The translations under genes were made by a program, and so were the position numbers. From Sulfurovum sp. (GTDB lineage Bacteria > Campylobacterota > Campylobacteria > Campylobacterales > Sulfurovaceae): a stretch of 64,000 bases of DNA. The notes under the pieces were generated by a model. That model searched no databases and was not told the DNA's origin. It saw nothing but the letters and a program-made list of their open reading frames with translations. The stretch lies in the NCBI RefSeq assembly GCF_015493435.1, contig NZ_WGDD01000054.1:1-64000 (forward strand). Direction: 5' to 3'. Positions 61,547 through 64,000 of this stretch are shown here, piece after piece; positions within the stretch are counted from its first letter, which is position 1; each line of letters starts with the position of its first letter.

Positions 61547-61885
61547 ATGCAATGGGGAAAGGTATTTTATATATTTTTTACGCTGATGTCATTAACGACA
61601 TCGGCAGCATTTTTGTATGAAAATTCGACTGTAGCACTTTTTATTGCCGGTTCTGTCAATATTGTTTCGACTATTTTGAAGATTGGTGTACGAAATATTC
61701 TTTCAGCAGAGCTTCTTGCCGGATCGCTGGTTGCGGACCTTCACCTGATACCTGCCTTTTTTGCCCTGCAGTTCTATGGTAACGACAAGATCGCTGTTGG
61801 TCTGGTCATTGGTGCGGTGATCGCCAATCTATATACAATCTTCGTTTCCATGATCGAGAGTGCGAAAGAGAAAGCTGACTTTTAA
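61547..61885 (+). CDS. DUF6394-like small membrane protein
   Basis: 112 residues with three or four hydrophobic helices (VFYIFFTLMSLTTSAAFLY; VALFIAGSVNIVSTILKIG; LLAGSLVADLHLIPAFFALQF; VGLVIGAVIANLYTIFVSMI). It resembles the small DUF6394-type proteins I associate with Campylobacterota; the family name is from memory and the function is unknown. Charged LHLIP and EKADF end. AAGGAG before the ATG; ovoA follows after 21 bases, so possibly one transcript. Confidence 0.55.
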   Translation: MQWGKVFYIFFTLMSLTTSAAFLYENSTVALFIAGSVNIVSTILKIGVRNILSAELLAGSLVADLHLIPAFFALQFYGNDKIAVGLVIGAVIANLYTIFVSMIESAKEKADF

Positions 61886-61906
61886 GTCATCGGACCTGGA
61901 ATGTGA

Positions 61907-64000
61907 ATGGAAGCCATACTTCAAATGCCGACACTCACAGGAGAGGACATCGGGCAGAAACGCACTGAGATACAAACCTATTTCCAAAGCTGTTTCAAGC
62001 GTTACGAATCCTTGTTCAAGACATTGGCCGCAGAAGAGGCTTACTTCATGAAGGCAGATTCTCTCCGCCATCCGATCATCTTTTATTACGGACATACCGC
62101 TACGTTCTTTGTCAATAAGCTCAAACTTGCCAAGATCATTGACAGACGCATTGACCCGGAACTGGAATCTATTTTTGCGGTAGGTGTAGATGAAATGAGC
62201 TGGGATGATCTCAATGGCCAACACTATGACTGGCCGACATTGGCACATACCCAGACATATAGAAACAAAGTCTATGTTCTGGTCTCGGAACTGATCGAGA
62301 CCCTTCCTCTGACCCTTCCTATTACACAGGATTCGCCCTGGTGGGTGATCTTAATGGGGATCGAGCACGAGAATATCCACCTGGAGACTTCTTCTGTTCT
62401 GATCCGTCAGCTTCCCCTTAACATGGTGTGTGAAACGGATCTGTGGCACCACTGTGAAGTATGGGGGGAAGCGCCGGAGAATGTACTGCTTTCTGTTTCG
62501 GCCGGAAGTGTACAGCTCGGCAAAGGAACAGAGGGTGATTATTTCGGATGGGACAACGAATACGGACATCATCAGACCGAAATTCCTTCATTCCGGGCAT
62601 CGAAGTTCCTGGTATCGCATGCGGAGTACCTTGCTTTTGTAGAGGACGGTGCTTATGACAATGAGGCACTCTGGAGTGATGAAGGTGCAGCCTGGAAAGC
62701 GTATACCAAAACAAAACATCCGCTTTTCTGGAGAGAAGATGCACAGCAGGCGAATGGTTACCGTTTGCGTACCCTGACTTCCGAGATCCCTCTGCCGATG
62801 AACTGGCCTGTAGAGGTGAACTGTCTGGAAGCGGAAGCCTTTTGTCGCTGGCTGAGCAGAAAAAAAGGCAGGAACATTACGCTGCCTACAGAAGATGAAT
62901 ATATGCGTCTGCGACGTGCGGCAAACGTACCCGGGTATGCGGTCTGGTCTGCGCGTGGTACAGCCCCCGGCAATATTGACCTCAGAGATGCTGCTTCCTC
63001 TGTACCGGTCGACCGGTATGCACACAATGGATTTTACGATGTCATAGGAAATGTATGGCAGTGGAGCCGTACGCCTATCTATCCTTATGAAGGCTTTGAA
63101 GTACATTCTGTTTATGATGATTTTACGGTGCCCACTTTTGACGGGAAACACAATCTCATCAAAGGGGGTTCGTGGATCAGCTGCGGAAACCTGGCACTGG
63201 AGACAAGCCGCTATGCTTTCAGACGACACTTCTATCAGCATGCAGGTTTCCGCTATATCGAAAGCGGGTACGAAGAAAAGGTGGCGACCAATCCCTATAC
63301 GACGGACAGTATTATTTCGCAGTACTGCCATTTCGGCTGGGGCGAAAACAGGCTGGGGGTAGAGAACTATCCTGCCAAATGTGTCTCCCTGATTGCCGAA
63401 TATATGCAGAATAGGCCCAGTAAACGTGCTTTTGACATTGGCTGTGCCATCGGGAGAAGTACCTTTGAACTGGCACGAAATTTTGATGAAGTAATCGGGG
63501 TGGATTTTTCTGCAAGATTCATACAGGAAGCACAGAAACTCAAAGAGAGAGGTACTCTGTGCTATGTGATGCCCACAGAGGGAGAACTGGAATCTTTTCA
63601 TGAAGTATCGCTTGTGCAGTTCGGCCTCGAAGAGGAGAGGAAAAAAGTTGCTTTCTGGCAGGTGGATGCCTGCAATCTCAAACCGATCTTTGCCGGTTTC
63701 GATCTGATCTTCGCGGGCAATCTTCTGGACCGGCTGTACGATCCGAAAAAATTCCTCGACTCCATCGCTCCGCGTCTCAATGAACGGGGACTGTTCGTAC
63801 TGACCTCTCCCTATACCTGGCAGGAGGAATCTACACCCAAAGAGAAATGGATAGGCGGGTACAGGAAGGACGGAGAACATATGACCACTTTTGAGGGCCT
63901 CACAGAGATACTGGAAAAAGAATTCAGACTGATAGACAGAAAAGATGTCCCCTTTGTGATTCAGGAGACAGCGAGAAAACATCAGCACACAATTGCCGAA
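61907..64000 (+). CDS. ovoA: 5-histidylcysteine sulfoxide synthase / mercaptohistidine N-methyltransferase OvoA, 3' end cut by window
   Basis: 698 codons are visible without a stop. Three domains: DinB-like N-terminal domain with the iron-binding HX3HXE motif in GIEHENIHLE plus YYGH upstream; FGE-sulfatase domain ending KGGSWISCGNLALETSRYAFRRHF with GFYDVIGNVWQWS; and a C-terminal SAM methyltransferase domain with AFDIGCAIGRSTFEL and GVDFSARFI. OvoA joins Cys and His via a sulfoxide and then N-methylates 4-mercaptohistidine for ovothiol A, a strong antioxidant. The protein should end a few residues past the edge. ATG 61907 is used; 61925 is an alternative. The reading frame is not interrupted. 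Confidence 0.93.
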   Translation, partial: MEAILQMPTLTGEDIGQKRTEIQTYFQSCFKRYESLFKTLAAEEAYFMKADSLRHPIIFYYGHTATFFVNKLKLAKIIDRRIDPELESIFAVGVDEMSWDDLNGQHYDWPTLAHTQTYRNKVYVLVSELIETLPLTLPITQDSPWWVILMGIEHENIHLETSSVLIRQLPLNMVCETDLWHHCEVWGEAPENVLLSVSAGSVQLGKGTEGDYFGWDNEYGHHQTEIPSFRASKFLVSHAEYLAFVEDGAYDNEALWSDEGAAWKAYTKTKHPLFWREDAQQANGYRLRTLTSEIPLPMNWPVEVNCLEAEAFCRWLSRKKGRNITLPTEDEYMRLRRAANVPGYAVWSARGTAPGNIDLRDAASSVPVDRYAHNGFYDVIGNVWQWSRTPIYPYEGFEVHSVYDDFTVPTFDGKHNLIKGGSWISCGNLALETSRYAFRRHFYQHAGFRYIESGYEEKVATNPYTTDSIISQYCHFGWGENRLGVENYPAKCVSLIAEYMQNRPSKRAFDIGCAIGRSTFELARNFDEVIGVDFSARFIQEAQKLKERGTLCYVMPTEGELESFHEVSLVQFGLEEERKKVAFWQVDACNLKPIFAGFDLIFAGNLLDRLYDPKKFLDSIAPRLNERGLFVLTSPYTWQEESTPKEKWIGGYRKDGEHMTTFEGLTEILEKEFRLIDRKDVPFVIQETARKHQHTIAE

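Noticed and set aside
62588-63988. Open frame of 466 codons on the minus strand
   Set aside because: Antisense to ovoA, whose three domains are intact; no ribosome binding site or recognisable domain.

Overview
The window looks like a chromosome segment of a Campylobacterota (formerly Epsilonproteobacteria) bacterium, most like Sulfurovum or a relative. This rests on gene content and order: purE, glyQ, nif3-like, zinc-ribbon protein, waaA, rluA-like, ffh, rpsP, khpA, rimM, trmD and rplS run in nearly the order I recall for Campylobacter jejuni. The alaS-maf-pbp1A, uvrD-truB-ispE and lnt/yajC-secD-secF neighbourhoods point the same way. Glutamine synthetase has the Phe-for-Tyr change at the adenylylation site known from Helicobacter. 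No rRNA, tRNA, insertion sequence, prophage or CRISPR array was seen. The genus is inference.

Layout. 1-3640: the end of a choloylglycine-hydrolase-family gene, a LolD-like ABC ATPase with a tiny membrane protein, then divergent prfB and panC. 3647-12346: an accessory block of six exported or membrane-anchored proteins of unknown role. Its centre is three tandem paralogues of about 620 residues, each with the same signal peptide region, a strongly diverged N-terminal head, a Pro/Gln linker, a near-constant charged helical stalk and a conserved C-terminal domain. 12349-16716: cell division and peptidoglycan genes ftsI (minus), ftsW and murG (plus). 16780-18146: a small c-type cytochrome and two lipoproteins. 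18352-26724: alaS, a CopD-like membrane protein, maf, bioF, a class A PBP and a sodium/proton antiporter. 26800-30520: glnA and a PHP-family histidinol phosphatase (minus) and a U32-family protein (plus).

30594-41252 is the conserved housekeeping run from purE to rplS (purine and LPS synthesis, signal recognition particle, tRNA and ribosome maturation), interrupted by a glycine-zipper lipoprotein, a YggU protein and a beta-barrel outer-membrane protein with a near-consensus promoter. 41468-46243: two membrane proteins, smpB, a VF530-like protein, a Crp/Fnr regulator, two Hsp20 chaperones and a small membrane protein. 46240-49930 is the minus-strand uvrD-truB-ispE operon. After a LysR regulator comes a long minus-strand chain (58498 down to 51074): lnt, a BspA-like repeat protein, yidD, pyrC, beta-carbonic anhydrase, cysK, a PabC-like enzyme and a possible SspB-like adaptor. 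The window ends with yajC-secD-secF, a DUF6394-like protein and a nearly complete ovoA for ovothiol synthesis.

Most interesting are the head-variable/stalk-constant paralogue trio, oppositely charged tails on the two penicillin-binding proteins, a perfect palindrome between the Crp/Fnr gene and the hsp20 pair, the absence of csrA from the truB-ispE junction, and a candidate divergent SspB. All functional calls come from reading translated sequence by eye; no database search was run.
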